From Burkholderiales bacterium (GTDB taxonomy: Bacteria > Pseudomonadota > Gammaproteobacteria > Burkholderiales > SHXO01): DNA of 64,000 nucleotides. The notes under the pieces are model-generated. The model was not told the DNA's origin, ran no database searches, and worked only from the letters and a program-made list of their open reading frames with translations. Every line of letters begins with the position of its first letter. The stretch's first letter is position 1. The stretch covers positions 41,664 to 105,663 of the forward strand of contig JADZGB010000032.1 of the NCBI GenBank assembly GCA_020854105.1, in the 5' to 3' direction. Made by a program: the position numbers and the translations under genes. Below, piece after piece: positions 36,219 to 46,042 of this stretch.

Positions 36219-37391
36219 ATGTTGACGTTCACGGTGGAGTATCTCGCATCTTCCGCGGCGGCGGACACTTCTGCGGGGTCGGGTGCGGCCGGCCCGGAAC
36301 CCGGCGCCGCCAGCCCGGAGTTCGGCACCGCCGGCCCGGAATCCGTCTCCGCCCATCTGTGGTCCGCCGACGGCAGTGCAGCGCAGAGCGAGGCGGTCGC
36401 CGCGCGCAACGATGCGATCTGCGCACGCCTGCGCGAGGACCTGCCCGGCCTGTCGCCGGCGAAGGATCGTGACGACTACGTCGAGCTGTGTGCCGACGAT
36501 GGTTTGTCCCAGGAACAGGTACTGCGCCGCTACCACCGCATGCGTGCACTGACGGCGCCCTGGCGCGACGGCGAGCTGCGCCTCGAACTGTACGACCGGA
36601 TCGCCCTGCTGCACGCTCCGGTGAGCGCACGTGACGCGAGGCGGCGCCCGGACTATGCCGCAGCCCTGGAAGCATTGATCTCGCTGGTGGCCCGAGCCAG
36701 CGGCATGGCGCCCCGCATGCCGGGGGAGAGCCGCAGTGCGGGCGCAGGTGAAACCGCGGCAGCGCTGATGGCCGGTGCGGACGGGGCGCTCACGCAGCTG
36801 GACCGGCGCGAGCGCAGGAGCCGTCTGCAGCAGCAGCTGGGACTGCCCAGCCTGGCCGTGCTGGCCGTCCTCGCCCTGCTCGGCACGCTGCTGCTGCTGT
36901 GGCACGGCATCGAGCGGGGCACGCTGATGGCGGGCGCGGACCCGCAGGCCCCGGCCACGTTCCTCGCACAGTCTGCGCCTGCGCCGCACTACGTCTTCGG
37001 CATGTTTCCGGCGTTCACGCTGCACGGGCGCATCGCCGAGACCGGCGAGGCGGTCGAGCTGGGCGTGTTCCGGGAGCAGTACATACGCGCCGGTCCCGGG
37101 GCGCCGTTCAGCGTGCTGCGCACCGGCGACCCGGCGTCGCCCTGGGTGCTGCGCGCCGCGTACGACAGCGCCTCGCCGGTGCTGCGCATCGGTTCGATCG
37201 GCCTGGCCTGGCACACCTGGCTGGCAGCGGTTCCGGGCGCGGCGTTCTTCTTCTGGGTGCTGCGACCGCTGCAGCGCGCGCCGCTGTCGCAGCGCCCGTG
37301 GCAGCTCGCGGCCGTCACCGCGAAGCTGAGATTCGTGCTGCTGTTCGCGGCCGCCGTGGCGGCCGTCGTCCTCGGCAAGCGCCTGCTCTGA
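36219..37391 (+). CDS. Membrane protein of unknown function with Pro/Ala-rich N-terminus
   Basis: 390 residues, family not recognised. The first 50 residues are low-complexity (AGSGAAGPEPGAASPEFGTA). A helical cytoplasmic part (about 60-200) includes AVAARNDAICARLREDLPG and YHRMRALTAPWRDGELRLEL. A membrane segment SLAVLAVLALLGTLLLLWHG follows (about 211-230), then a strand-rich segment outside (VFGMFPAFTLHGRIAETGEA), and two C-terminal membrane segments (WLAAVPGAAFFFWVL and RFVLLFAAAVAAVVLG). Its ATG lies within the same CATG as the alternative start of the minus-strand neighbour, so the two genes have a very tight divergent control region. Confidence 0.7.
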   Translation: MLTFTVEYLASSAAADTSAGSGAAGPEPGAASPEFGTAGPESVSAHLWSADGSAAQSEAVAARNDAICARLREDLPGLSPAKDRDDYVELCADDGLSQEQVLRRYHRMRALTAPWRDGELRLELYDRIALLHAPVSARDARRRPDYAAALEALISLVARASGMAPRMPGESRSAGAGETAAALMAGADGALTQLDRRERRSRLQQQLGLPSLAVLAVLALLGTLLLLWHGIERGTLMAGADPQAPATFLAQSAPAPHYVFGMFPAFTLHGRIAETGEAVELGVFREQYIRAGPGAPFSVLRTGDPASPWVLRAAYDSASPVLRIGSIGLAWHTWLAAVPGAAFFFWVLRPLQRAPLSQRPWQLAAVTAKLRFVLLFAAAVAAVVLGKRLL

Positions 37392-37501
37392 ATCGCGTCC
37401 CGCCGACTGCGCGGGTGTCAGCGCGCGGCATCCTGCACGAACACGGTTCTTCTGCCACCCTGCGCGTCCCGCCGTATTCCGCGTCCCGACCCGCCCGCCC
37501 C

Positions 37502-37843
37502 ATGCCCGCCTCGCTCCAGACCGTCCTGCTGCTGACCGCCTCGAACGTGTTCATGACCTTCGCCTGGTACGCGCACCTGAAGAACATGAGCGACCGTCCC
37601 TGGCTGGTCGCGGCGCTGGCGAGCTGGGGCATCGCGCTGTTCGAGTACCTGCTGCAGGTGCCGGCCAATCGCATCGGCTATACGGTGATGAGCCTCCCTC
37701 AGCTCAAGATCCTGCAGGAGGTGATCACCCTGAGCGTATTCGTACCCTTCGCGGTGTTCTACATGCACCAGCCGGTGAAGCTCGATTACGCGTGGGCCGG
37801 CTTGTGTATCCTGGGCGCGGTCTACTTCATCTTCCGCAGCTGA
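37502..37843 (+). CDS. DUF486 / DMT-superfamily small membrane protein
   Basis: 113 residues with four membrane segments: LQTVLLLTASNVFMTFAWYA, WLVAALASWGIALFEYLLQV, LQEVITLSVFVPFAVFYM and AWAGLCILGAVYFIFRS. The pattern FMTFAWYAHLK and EYLLQVPANRIGY, then QLKILQEVITL, is characteristic of DUF486 (PF04342), a four-helix family related to small multidrug-resistance-like transporters. Function unknown. The stop is 3 bp before the amidase start, so the two are likely co-translated. Confidence 0.92.
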   Translation: MPASLQTVLLLTASNVFMTFAWYAHLKNMSDRPWLVAALASWGIALFEYLLQVPANRIGYTVMSLPQLKILQEVITLSVFVPFAVFYMHQPVKLDYAWAGLCILGAVYFIFRS

Positions 37844-37846
37844 CCC

Positions 37847-39262
37847 ATGCTCGACGAACTCTGCTTCGAACCGGCCACCGAACTCGCCGCCCTGCTGCGC
37901 AGCAAGGCCGTTTCCGCCGAGGAACTCATGCGCGCGCACCTGGGCCGAATCGAGCGCCTGAATCCGAAGGTGAACGCCATCGTCACCCTGGATGCGGAAC
38001 GCGCGCTGGAGGGTGCGCGCGCAGCCGATCGCGCGCTCGCGCGCGGGGAGACACCCGGCCCGCTGCACGGTCTGCCGGTGGCGCACAAGGACCTGCTGCC
38101 GACGAAGGGCATGCGGACCACCTTCGGCTCGCCGATCTACCGGGACTTCGTGCCGGACACCGACGCGATCCTGGCCGAACGCTATCGCAGTGCCGGCGCC
38201 ATCCTGATCGGCAAGACCAACACGCCGGAGTTCGGCGCGGGCTCGCAGACATTCAACGCCGTGTTCGGTGCGACCCGCAATCCCTGGGATCTGGCGCGGA
38301 CCTGCGGCGGCAGCAGCGGCGGCGCCGCGGTGGCGCTCGCCTGCGGCATGCTGCCAATCGCGGACGGCTCCGATCTGGGCGGCTCGCTGCGCAACCCGGC
38401 GAGCTTCTGCAACGTGGTCGGTCTGCGACCCTCGCCCGGCCGTGTGCCGAACTGGCCGGCGATGAACGCGTTCTTCCCGCTGTCCGTGCTCGGACCCATG
38501 GGGCGCACCGTGCAGGACGTGGCGCTGCAGATGCAGGTCATCGCGGGTCCGGATGCGCGCGCGCCGCTGGCCGACCCCGAGCCCGGCAGCTGCTTCGCGC
38601 AGCCGCTCGCGCGCGACTTCACCGGGGTGCGGGTGGCTTGGTCGCACGACCTGTGCGGCTTGCCGGTGGATCCGGCGGTGACAGCGGCCCTCGAGCCAGG
38701 GTTGCGCGTGCTGGAGGCACTCGGCTGCCGCGTCGAGGAGGCCGAGCCCGATCTGCGCATCGCCGACGAGGTGTTCCAGGTACTGCGCGCCTGGCACCTC
38801 GAGGGCTCCTACGGCAGTCTGCTGGACAGCCGGCGCGACCAGCTCAAGGACACGGTGGTGTGGAACATCGAGGCGGGGCGGCGCCTCAGCGGTCAGGACG
38901 TGGCGCGCGCCGAGATCCGGCGCACGGAGCTGTACCACCGCGTGCGGACGTTTATGGAACAATACGAGTTCCTCGCTGCGCCGGTGGCGCAGGTGCCGCC
39001 CTTCGACGTCGACCGGCCCTGGGTGACCGAGATCGACGGCCAGCCCATGCTGACCTACCTGGACTGGATGAAATCCTGTTACCGGACCAGTGCAACCGGC
39101 CTGCCGGCGCTGTCGATCCCGTGCGGATTCACGCCGGACGGGCTGCCGGTGGGACTGCAGCTGGTGGCGCGCAGCCGGGACGATTTCGGGCTCCTGCAGC
39201 TTGCGCATGCATTCCAGGAGCACAGCGGATTATGGAAGCGGCGTGCGCCGCTGGTTGACTGA
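37847..39262 (+). CDS. Amidase signature family hydrolase
   Basis: 471 residues. Amidase signature enzymes use a Ser-cisSer-Lys triad. Lys: GLPVAHKDLLPTKGM (about 81); cis-Ser: the block TCGGSSGGAAVALACGML (about 156); nucleophile Ser in ADGSDLGGSLRNPASFC (about 182). N-terminal ATELAALLRSKAVSAEELMR and NAIVTLDAERAL match the family. The GatA-specific partners gatB and gatC are absent, so this is a free-standing amidase; substrate unknown. No signal peptide. It is preceded by the DUF486 gene and followed after 8 bp by an exported protein. Confidence 0.93.
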   Translation: MLDELCFEPATELAALLRSKAVSAEELMRAHLGRIERLNPKVNAIVTLDAERALEGARAADRALARGETPGPLHGLPVAHKDLLPTKGMRTTFGSPIYRDFVPDTDAILAERYRSAGAILIGKTNTPEFGAGSQTFNAVFGATRNPWDLARTCGGSSGGAAVALACGMLPIADGSDLGGSLRNPASFCNVVGLRPSPGRVPNWPAMNAFFPLSVLGPMGRTVQDVALQMQVIAGPDARAPLADPEPGSCFAQPLARDFTGVRVAWSHDLCGLPVDPAVTAALEPGLRVLEALGCRVEEAEPDLRIADEVFQVLRAWHLEGSYGSLLDSRRDQLKDTVVWNIEAGRRLSGQDVARAEIRRTELYHRVRTFMEQYEFLAAPVAQVPPFDVDRPWVTEIDGQPMLTYLDWMKSCYRTSATGLPALSIPCGFTPDGLPVGLQLVARSRDDFGLLQLAHAFQEHSGLWKRRAPLVD

Positions 39263-39270
39263 ACATTCAC

Positions 39271-40185
39271 ATGACCGAACGAACCATGGCAGAACGAATG
39301 ATTGTCCGGGGTCTAGCCGTTGCGCTGGTGCTGGGCATGAGCATGGCCGCCAGTGCGTGGGGCCAGGACAAGCCCGCGGCACCGGCCGCGGGCGCCACCC
39401 AGGACGGCGCGCCCACTACGGACGGGAACTCCGGCAAGGGCCAGAAGGCCGGGAAGGAAGAGAAAGCAAGGAGCCCCAAGCAGATCGACCGCGTATTCCC
39501 CAGGGATCTCGAAGGCACCTGGATCGCCGCGAGCTATCGCGACAAGCTGGCGCGCACGCGCTCCCCGCGCGCTGCAGCGAGCGCGAACGTGGCCACCGCC
39601 ATCAAGATCCAGCGCGACAACCGCACCTATCCGATGCTGATCACCAACTTCCAGCGCGCCGTTCTGGTGGCGCTGATCGACGTGCAGCCCGACCGCAAGC
39701 CCCAGTCGTATCGGCTCGCGGTCGCGAAGGAGGATTCGGGTGTGGTGTACGCCTCGGATCTGAGCTACATCTACTTCCGGGGCGAGCGCGGCAAGGAGGG
39801 CATATTCAAGTCCGTCAGCATCGCCGAGCCGCACTTCTCCAAGCGCAAATCCGTGACCTACACGCGCCTGGACGGCGATCTGGAGGCCTACGTGAACCGT
39901 ACCGTGATCGCCGGCAAATACACCGACGCGCAGGGCCGAGCCTACGAGTTCTCGGAGACCGGCGAAGCGGTGCTGCCGGACCGGAAGTTCATCTACGAGG
40001 TGAACCTGGACGCGTCGGCGGCCAGGTGCGACATGCTGGTCAGCCACGGCGAGCGCGAGGCGGACGGCAAGGAGCGCATCGGCTTCGCCTGGAAGGGGGA
40101 GACGCTGCAGCTGTTCCAGGTCACGGGCAGCAAGGCGCCGCTGACCTGCGCGGGAACGCCGTTCGCGCTGCTCGAGCGCAGCTAG
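39271..40185 (+). CDS. Exported protein of unknown function
   Basis: 304 residues from ATG 39271; starts at 39286 and 39298 are also possible and would shorten the n-region of the signal peptide (hydrophobic core LAVALVLGMSMAASAWG). A charged linker of about 45 residues rich in Ala, Gly, Lys and Glu follows. The mature domain (from about 75) is strand-rich: DLEGTWIAASYRDKLARTRS, TYPMLITNFQRAVLVALIDV, VVYASDLSYIYFRGERG, AYEFSETGEAVLPDRKFIYE and IGFAWKGETLQLFQVTG. I do not recognise the family. It is followed after 47 bp by an NTF2-like exported protein, so both may work outside the cytoplasm. Confidence 0.8.
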   Translation: MTERTMAERMIVRGLAVALVLGMSMAASAWGQDKPAAPAAGATQDGAPTTDGNSGKGQKAGKEEKARSPKQIDRVFPRDLEGTWIAASYRDKLARTRSPRAAASANVATAIKIQRDNRTYPMLITNFQRAVLVALIDVQPDRKPQSYRLAVAKEDSGVVYASDLSYIYFRGERGKEGIFKSVSIAEPHFSKRKSVTYTRLDGDLEAYVNRTVIAGKYTDAQGRAYEFSETGEAVLPDRKFIYEVNLDASAARCDMLVSHGEREADGKERIGFAWKGETLQLFQVTGSKAPLTCAGTPFALLERS

Positions 40186-40232
40186 AGGCACCGCGGCGAG
40201 CGTACGGTACGCAGACGACATGTGAGGAGCGC

Positions 40233-40706
40233 ATGAAGACAGGACGGTCCGGATGGCTGCTGACATGGGCGGCACTGGCGGTGAGCGCATTCGCGGCCGG
40301 CGCCGTGCACGCACAATCCTGCAGCGGCACCATCACGCAGCAGGAGGCCTCGCAGGCCGAGGACGCGCGCTATGCGGCACAGACCTCGAACGATTTCGAT
40401 GCCATGCGGCGCATGTTCGCCGACGACCTCGTCTACATCCATTCCGGCGCGGTGGTGGACGACAAGGACCGCTACATCGAGTCCATGCGCTCGGGCAGCG
40501 TGAAATACCGCGTCATGCGGCGCAGCGATGCACGGGTGCGAACGTTCGGATGCCTGGCGATCATCACCGGCGACGCCGATTTCGACGTCACCGTGAAGGG
40601 TCAGGAGATGTCGGTGCCGCTGCGCTTCCACTCCATCTGGGCCAGGCGCGACGGCCGCCCCCAGTTCGTGTCCTGGCAGGCCACGCGCGTCCCGCCCAGT
40701 CAGTAG
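40233..40706 (+). CDS. Exported NTF2-like (DUF4440-type) protein
   Basis: 157 residues, GTGAGGAGC before the ATG. Signal peptide about 1-28 (LLTWAALAVSAFAAGAVHA). NTF2-like marks: EASQAEDARYAAQTSNDFDA (first helix), FADDLVYIHSGAVVDDKDRY, YIESMRSGSVKYRVM and the C-terminal strands FDVTVKGQEMSVPLRFHSIW and QFVSWQATRV. This is the SnoaL/DUF4440 branch, common as ligand-binding or detoxifying proteins; two Cys (C31 and one in FGCLAI) may matter outside the cell. A dispersed repeat lies between this gene and mgtE. Confidence 0.85.
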   Translation: MKTGRSGWLLTWAALAVSAFAAGAVHAQSCSGTITQQEASQAEDARYAAQTSNDFDAMRRMFADDLVYIHSGAVVDDKDRYIESMRSGSVKYRVMRRSDARVRTFGCLAIITGDADFDVTVKGQEMSVPLRFHSIWARRDGRPQFVSWQATRVPPSQ

Positions 40707-40774
40707 CGCGATCCTGCCGCGCCGGCGAAGCCGGCGCCGGGCATGTGGAGTGCGAACGGCCCTGTCCGTGTCTG

Positions 40775-40834
40775 CTGGATCCCGGCCTTGGATTGAAGCA
40801 TTCCGGGGCAGGCTTTCACGCGGCGGGATGACGG
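40775..40834. repeat. Dispersed palindromic repeat, copy 3
   Basis: Same 60-bp block as 5080-5139: starts CTGGATCCCGGCC, has AAGCATTCCGGGGCAGGC in the middle and ends GGCGGGATGACGG, in the same orientation. It lies in the 249-bp space before mgtE; the rest of that space shows no other structure apart from a possible promoter near 40900. Confidence 0.8.
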
Positions 40835-40955
40835 ATGGCCGATTCCTCCAATCCTGGGCCGACCCTAGGATCTGGGGCGCAGTGCGGTGTTTGCGGGCTA
40901 GAATCCTACGTTTGCCTGCGCTCGCGAGCGCCGTATCAGCCGATCGTCTCGTTTC

Positions 40956-42398
40956 ATGCCCGAGATCCGCGAATCCGCCGCGCCGGAGAGCGTGCAGGAG
41001 CACCTGCGCGAGATCCAGGCGCTGCTCGACAAGCAGCAGCTGGTCGAGAGCCTCGTGCACAAGCAGGAGATGCCGCGTCACGAGCTGGTGGAGTCGCTCG
41101 TCCACAAGCAGCACGTGGCGGAGCTGCAGAACAAGCTCGACGCGCTGCACCCGGCCGATATCGCCTACGTCCTCGAGGCCCTGCCCATCGACGAGCGTCT
41201 CGCCGTCTGGGACCTGGTCAAGGCCGGCCGCGACGGCGAGATTCTCCTCGAGGTGTCCGATCCGGTACGTGACACTCTCATCGCGTACATGGAGCCGGCC
41301 GAGCTGGTGGCCGCCGCCGAGACGCTGGACACCGACGAGCTGGCCGACCTCGCTCCCGGCCTGCCGGACGAGGTCATGCAGGGCGTCTTTCAGGCCCTGC
41401 CGGTGGAGGAGCGGGAGCAGCTGCGCTCGGCCATGTCCTACGACGAGGACGCGGTCGGTGCGCTCATGGATTTCGACCTGGTCACCATCCGTGACGACAT
41501 CACGCTGGAAGTCGTGCTGCGCTATCTTCGCCGGCTCGAGGAACTGCCCGATCACACCGACCAGATCTTCGTGGTCGATCGCGCTGAGTACCTGAAGGGC
41601 GTGCTGCCGGTGAACACCCTGCTGGTGAACGATCCGGACCGGCGCGTCGCGGACGTCATGAAGACCGATGTGCTGCGCCTGACGCCGGCCGACAAGGCGG
41701 CCGAGGCGGCGCAGGCCTTCGAGCGCTACGATCTGGTCACCGCGCCGATCGTGGACGACAACGGCAAGCTGATCGGGCGGGTGACGGTGGACGCGGTGCT
41801 CGACTACGTGCGCGAGGCGGCCGAGAACGACCGCCTCAAGCTCGGCGGTCTGCGCCAGGAGGAGGATATCTTCGCCTCGGTGTGGGCGAGTGTGCGCAAC
41901 CGCTGGACCTGGCTGGCGGTGAATCTGGTGACCGCCTTCATCGCCTCGCGCGTGATCGGCCTGTTCGAGGACTCGATCGAGAAGCTGGTGGCACTGGCCG
42001 CGCTCATGCCGATCGTGTCGGGCATCGGCGGCAACTCCGGCAACCAGACCATCACCATGATCGTGCGTGCACTGGCGCTCGGCCAGATCAGCCAGGCGAG
42101 CGCGCGCGCGTTGTTGACCAAGGAGATCGCCATCGCGCTGCTCAATGGCGTGGTGTGGGGCGGCATCATCGGCGTGTTCACCATGCTGCTCTACCGCAGC
42201 GTTCTGCTCGGGCTGGTCATGACTGCCGCGATGACGCTCAACCTGCTGGTCGCCGCGCTGTTCGGCGTGTTCATCCCCATGCTGATGTCCAAGCTCGGGC
42301 GCGATCCGGCGGTGGGCTCGAGCGTGCTCATCACGGCGATCACCGACAGCGGCGGGTTCTTCATCTTCCTGGGCCTGGCGACGCTGTTCCTGGTCTAG
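40956..42398 (+). CDS. mgtE: Magnesium transporter MgtE
   Basis: 480 residues, full length. MgtE is a dimeric Mg channel gated by cytoplasmic Mg. Order: N domain (1-140; [29 protein letters not shown]-like repeats), two CBS domains (about 145-270; [39 protein letters not shown]), plug helix, and five membrane segments with the selectivity motif [20 protein letters not shown] and the Mg-site Asp in [15 protein letters not shown]. Hence constitutive Mg uptake. A shorter MgtE-like gene is at 48529-49503. Confidence 0.96.
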   Translation: MPEIRESAAPESVQEHLREIQALLDKQQLVESLVHKQEMPRHELVESLVHKQHVAELQNKLDALHPADIAYVLEALPIDERLAVWDLVKAGRDGEILLEVSDPVRDTLIAYMEPAELVAAAETLDTDELADLAPGLPDEVMQGVFQALPVEEREQLRSAMSYDEDAVGALMDFDLVTIRDDITLEVVLRYLRRLEELPDHTDQIFVVDRAEYLKGVLPVNTLLVNDPDRRVADVMKTDVLRLTPADKAAEAAQAFERYDLVTAPIVDDNGKLIGRVTVDAVLDYVREAAENDRLKLGGLRQEEDIFASVWASVRNRWTWLAVNLVTAFIASRVIGLFEDSIEKLVALAALMPIVSGIGGNSGNQTITMIVRALALGQISQASARALLTKEIAIALLNGVVWGGIIGVFTMLLYRSVLLGLVMTAAMTLNLLVAALFGVFIPMLMSKLGRDPAVGSSVLITAITDSGGFFIFLGLATLFLV

Positions 42399-42528
42399 GC
42401 AGGCACGGCCCGCGCTTGCCCGGGCCGGATCGGAACGCCTTCGCCCGGAGCGGGTCGAACCGGCATCCGCGCCGATGCCGGCGCCCGCCCGAGCGGCAAT
42501 GAGCCAACCACGTTCCGAGGACGAAACG

Positions 42529-43479
<951 letters not shown>

Positions 43480-43491
43480 TCCCCCTGCGAC

Positions 43492-44127
43492 ATGAAGGCG
43501 CTGCACAACGGGCAGATCGCGTGGGTCAGACGTGCGTGCTTCGTGCTGTGCCTGGTGCCGCTCGGCCGGCTCGTCTGGCTCGGCGCGCGGGGCGGTCTGG
43601 GTGCCAATCCGATCGAGGCCATCACGCACTCGACCGGTTGGTGGACGCTGGCCTTCCTGATGCTCACGCTCGCGGTGACGCCGCTGCGCCGGCTGACCGG
43701 CATGAACTGGCTGTTGCGCCTGCGCCGCATGCTGGGCCTGTTCGCTTTCTTCCACGCGGCGCTGCACTTCGCCACTTACGTCTGGCTCGATCAGTTCTTC
43801 GACTGGACGGCAATCGCGAAGGACATCGTGAAGCGGCCGTTCATCACGGTCGGCTTTGCCGCCTTCGTCCTGCTCGTCCCGCTCGCCGCCACGTCCAGCA
43901 ACGCCATGGTGCGGCGTCTGGGCGCTGTGCGCTGGCAGCTGCTGCACAGGCTGGTCTACCCGATCGCCATCCTCGGAGTGACGCACTTCTGGTGGCTGGT
44001 GAAGAAGGATCTCACCGAGCCGGTGCTGTTCGCCTGCGTGCTGGTGCTCCTGCTCGGGGCACGCCTGGTATGGCGGGCGCGCACGGTCCGTGCGGTCGCG
44101 CGCGTGCCGGCCGCCTCAGTGCGCTGA
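43492..44127 (+). CDS. msrQ: MsrQ, haem membrane subunit of the periplasmic Met-sulfoxide reductase
   Basis: 211 residues with about six membrane segments. MsrQ carries b haems and passes quinol electrons to MsrP. Marks: IEAITHSTGWWTLAFLMLTL, the haem His in LGLFAFFHAALHFATYVWLD (two to three His), KRPFITVGFAAFVLLVPLA, and WQLLHRLVYPIAILGVTHFW. It belongs to the ferric reductase-like transmembrane family. The 3' end overlaps the convergent exported-protein gene by 12 bases. Confidence 0.96.
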   Translation: MKALHNGQIAWVRRACFVLCLVPLGRLVWLGARGGLGANPIEAITHSTGWWTLAFLMLTLAVTPLRRLTGMNWLLRLRRMLGLFAFFHAALHFATYVWLDQFFDWTAIAKDIVKRPFITVGFAAFVLLVPLAATSSNAMVRRLGAVRWQLLHRLVYPIAILGVTHFWWLVKKDLTEPVLFACVLVLLLGARLVWRARTVRAVARVPAASVR

Positions 44128-44751
44128 GACGATGCCTTCGAGTGTTTCGCGCAGTGCGCCCACGCGCTTCTTGAGCGCGATTGCGCGCTCCTCGCCGTTC
44201 CACCAGCGCGTGGCCAGTTCCACCGTCTGCGGCCGCCCGGCCAGGCCGGCCAGGACGTCGCGCTCGAAAGGTGTTCTCGCCTGCAGCATGCGCCGCAGCT
44301 CCTGCACGGCCGCCTGGGCTGCCGCGACCTCGTGGCGCCCCTGCACGCCCAGCAGCGCGTACACTGCGTCCAGACACGCCTCGATGTCGGCCACCTGTCG
44401 CGCCAGCTCACCGGACACCTCGGTCGCCGCATAGCCGAAGCCGGGATCGGCGGCCAGCCGGTCGATGGCGCGATCGAAGCGCGTCTCGTACTCGCCCAGA
44501 CTCACCTGCAGCGTAGCCAGCGCGTCGGCGAGCGGCCCCCGGCTACCTGGGGCGGACTGTTCGATCTGCGGCGCCAGCGATTCCATCAGCGCGAGATGGA
44601 GAACCCAGGGGTCGCGCAGCACGCTCTCCGGGATGGCGGGTAGGATCTGGGCCGGCGCCACCGTGCACCACAGCCAGGTCCATCCGGCCAGGGCCAACGA
44701 AAGCGCCCTGCGGCCGGATCGCCGGTGCAACCATGGGAAGGTGTGCGCCAT
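44116..44751 (-). CDS. Exported helical protein of unknown function
   Basis: 211 residues; signal peptide about 1-36 (ALSLALAGWTWLWCTVAPAQ is its core). The mature protein appears all-helical and amphipathic: LALMESLAPQIEQSA, LADALATLQVSLGEYETRFD, LARQVADIEACLDAVYALLG, AAAQAAVQELRRMLQARTPF, ending in ALKKRVGALRETLEG. No metal motif or Cys pair. I do not recognise a family. It converges with msrQ and is divergent from ald across about 150 bp. Confidence 0.7.
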   Translation of the reverse strand: MAHTFPWLHRRSGRRALSLALAGWTWLWCTVAPAQILPAIPESVLRDPWVLHLALMESLAPQIEQSAPGSRGPLADALATLQVSLGEYETRFDRAIDRLAADPGFGYAATEVSGELARQVADIEACLDAVYALLGVQGRHEVAAAQAAVQELRRMLQARTPFERDVLAGLAGRPQTVELATRWWNGEERAIALKKRVGALRETLEGIVSAH

Positions 44752-44904
44752 CGCGTTCTCCTCGCTGTCGCAGCCATGTTACGCCGCCCGCGCCGCTGCA
44801 CGAGGCGAGCGGATTTGGCAGGATGAAACCCGGGCACGGCGCGCAGCGCATGCGGGCGGCCGCCGCGCTGTCGACCCGTCCATCAGTCAGGAGTGCGAGC
44901 CCAC

Positions 44905-46029
44905 ATGCTCATCGGCGTACCGAAGGAGATCAAGGACCAGGAGTACCGCGTGGGCATCACGCCGGCCGGCGCGCACACGCTGCGGCAGCATGGTCACGAA
45001 GTGGTGGTGCAGTCGGGCGCCGGTGCACGCATCGGATTCTCCGACGATGACTACGTCGCCGCCGATGCCCGCATCGGCGCACAGGCCGAGGTGTGGCAGG
45101 CGGATATGGTGGTCAAGGTCAAGGAGCTGCAGCCGCAGGAGTACGCGCTGCAGAAGCGGGGCCAGGTGCTGTTCACCTACCTGCACCTGGCGCCCGATCC
45201 CGAACTGCTCGACACGCTGCTCGCCGCGGGTACCATCGGCATCGCGTACGAGACCGTCATGGACGCGGCCGGCCGTCTGCCGCTGCTCGCGCCCATGTCG
45301 CGCATCGCCGGCAAGCTGGCGGTGCAGTTCGGTGCCTGGGCCCTGCAGATGTCCAGCGGCGGCAGCGGCGTGCTGCTCGGCGGCGTCCCCGGCGTGCCGC
45401 CCGGCAGGGTGGTGGTGGTCGGCGCCGGTGCATCCGGGCGCAACGCAGTGCGGCTGGCGGCCGGCATGGGCGCGGACGTGACCGTGTTCGACATCGACAC
45501 TGCCGCGCTCGCGCACCTGGAGGACGTGCACGGCGGACGCGTGAAGACCTGCTACTCGCAGGCGCTGACCCTCGCGCGGCACGTGGCCGACGCCGATCTG
45601 GTGATCGGCGCCACGCTCACCCCGGGCAAGCTGGCGCCCAAGCTCATCGACCGCAGGCTGATGCGCCGCATGCGGCCCGGCTCGGTGTTCGTGGACATCG
45701 CCATCGATCAGGGCGGCATCGCCGAGACGTCGCGGCCGACCTCGCACACGCACCCCACCTACGTCGAGGAGGGTGTCATCCACTATTGCGTGCCGAACAT
45801 GCCTTCCGCGGTGGCGCGCACCGCCACGCTGGCGCTGACGCAGGCGACGATCGGCTATGTCATCGCACTCGCCGACAAGGGCTACAGGCGCGCGCTGGCC
45901 GAGGACGGCGGGCTGCGCAACGGCCTGCAGATCTGCGCCGGCCACGTCACTCACGAGGGTCTGGCGCAGGATGTCGGACGGCCCTTTCTGGCGCCCGAGC
46001 GTGCGCTCGGGCAATTGCGGAGCGCCTGA
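44905..46029 (+). CDS. ald: Alanine dehydrogenase
   Basis: 374 residues from ATG 44905 (GTG 44893 in frame is too close to GGAG). It interconverts L-alanine and pyruvate plus ammonium with NAD. Marks: MLIGVPKEIKDQEYRVGITP (R15), DMVVKVKELQPQEY (K near 74), FTYLHLAPDPELLDTLL (His near 96), the Rossmann motif VVVGAGASGRNAVRLAAGMG, DQGGIAETSRPTSHTHPTY and HYCVPNMPSAVARTATLALT. These are the residues that set Ald apart from transhydrogenase alpha subunits. Converges with the HSL-type esterase gene. Confidence 0.96.
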   Translation: MLIGVPKEIKDQEYRVGITPAGAHTLRQHGHEVVVQSGAGARIGFSDDDYVAADARIGAQAEVWQADMVVKVKELQPQEYALQKRGQVLFTYLHLAPDPELLDTLLAAGTIGIAYETVMDAAGRLPLLAPMSRIAGKLAVQFGAWALQMSSGGSGVLLGGVPGVPPGRVVVVGAGASGRNAVRLAAGMGADVTVFDIDTAALAHLEDVHGGRVKTCYSQALTLARHVADADLVIGATLTPGKLAPKLIDRRLMRRMRPGSVFVDIAIDQGGIAETSRPTSHTHPTYVEEGVIHYCVPNMPSAVARTATLALTQATIGYVIALADKGYRRALAEDGGLRNGLQICAGHVTHEGLAQDVGRPFLAPERALGQLRSA

Positions 46030-46042
46030 GCGCACTCGCGCG

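Noticed and set aside
40707..40955. Mg-responsive leader before mgtE
   Set aside because: Region holds a dispersed repeat and no recognisable M-box pattern.
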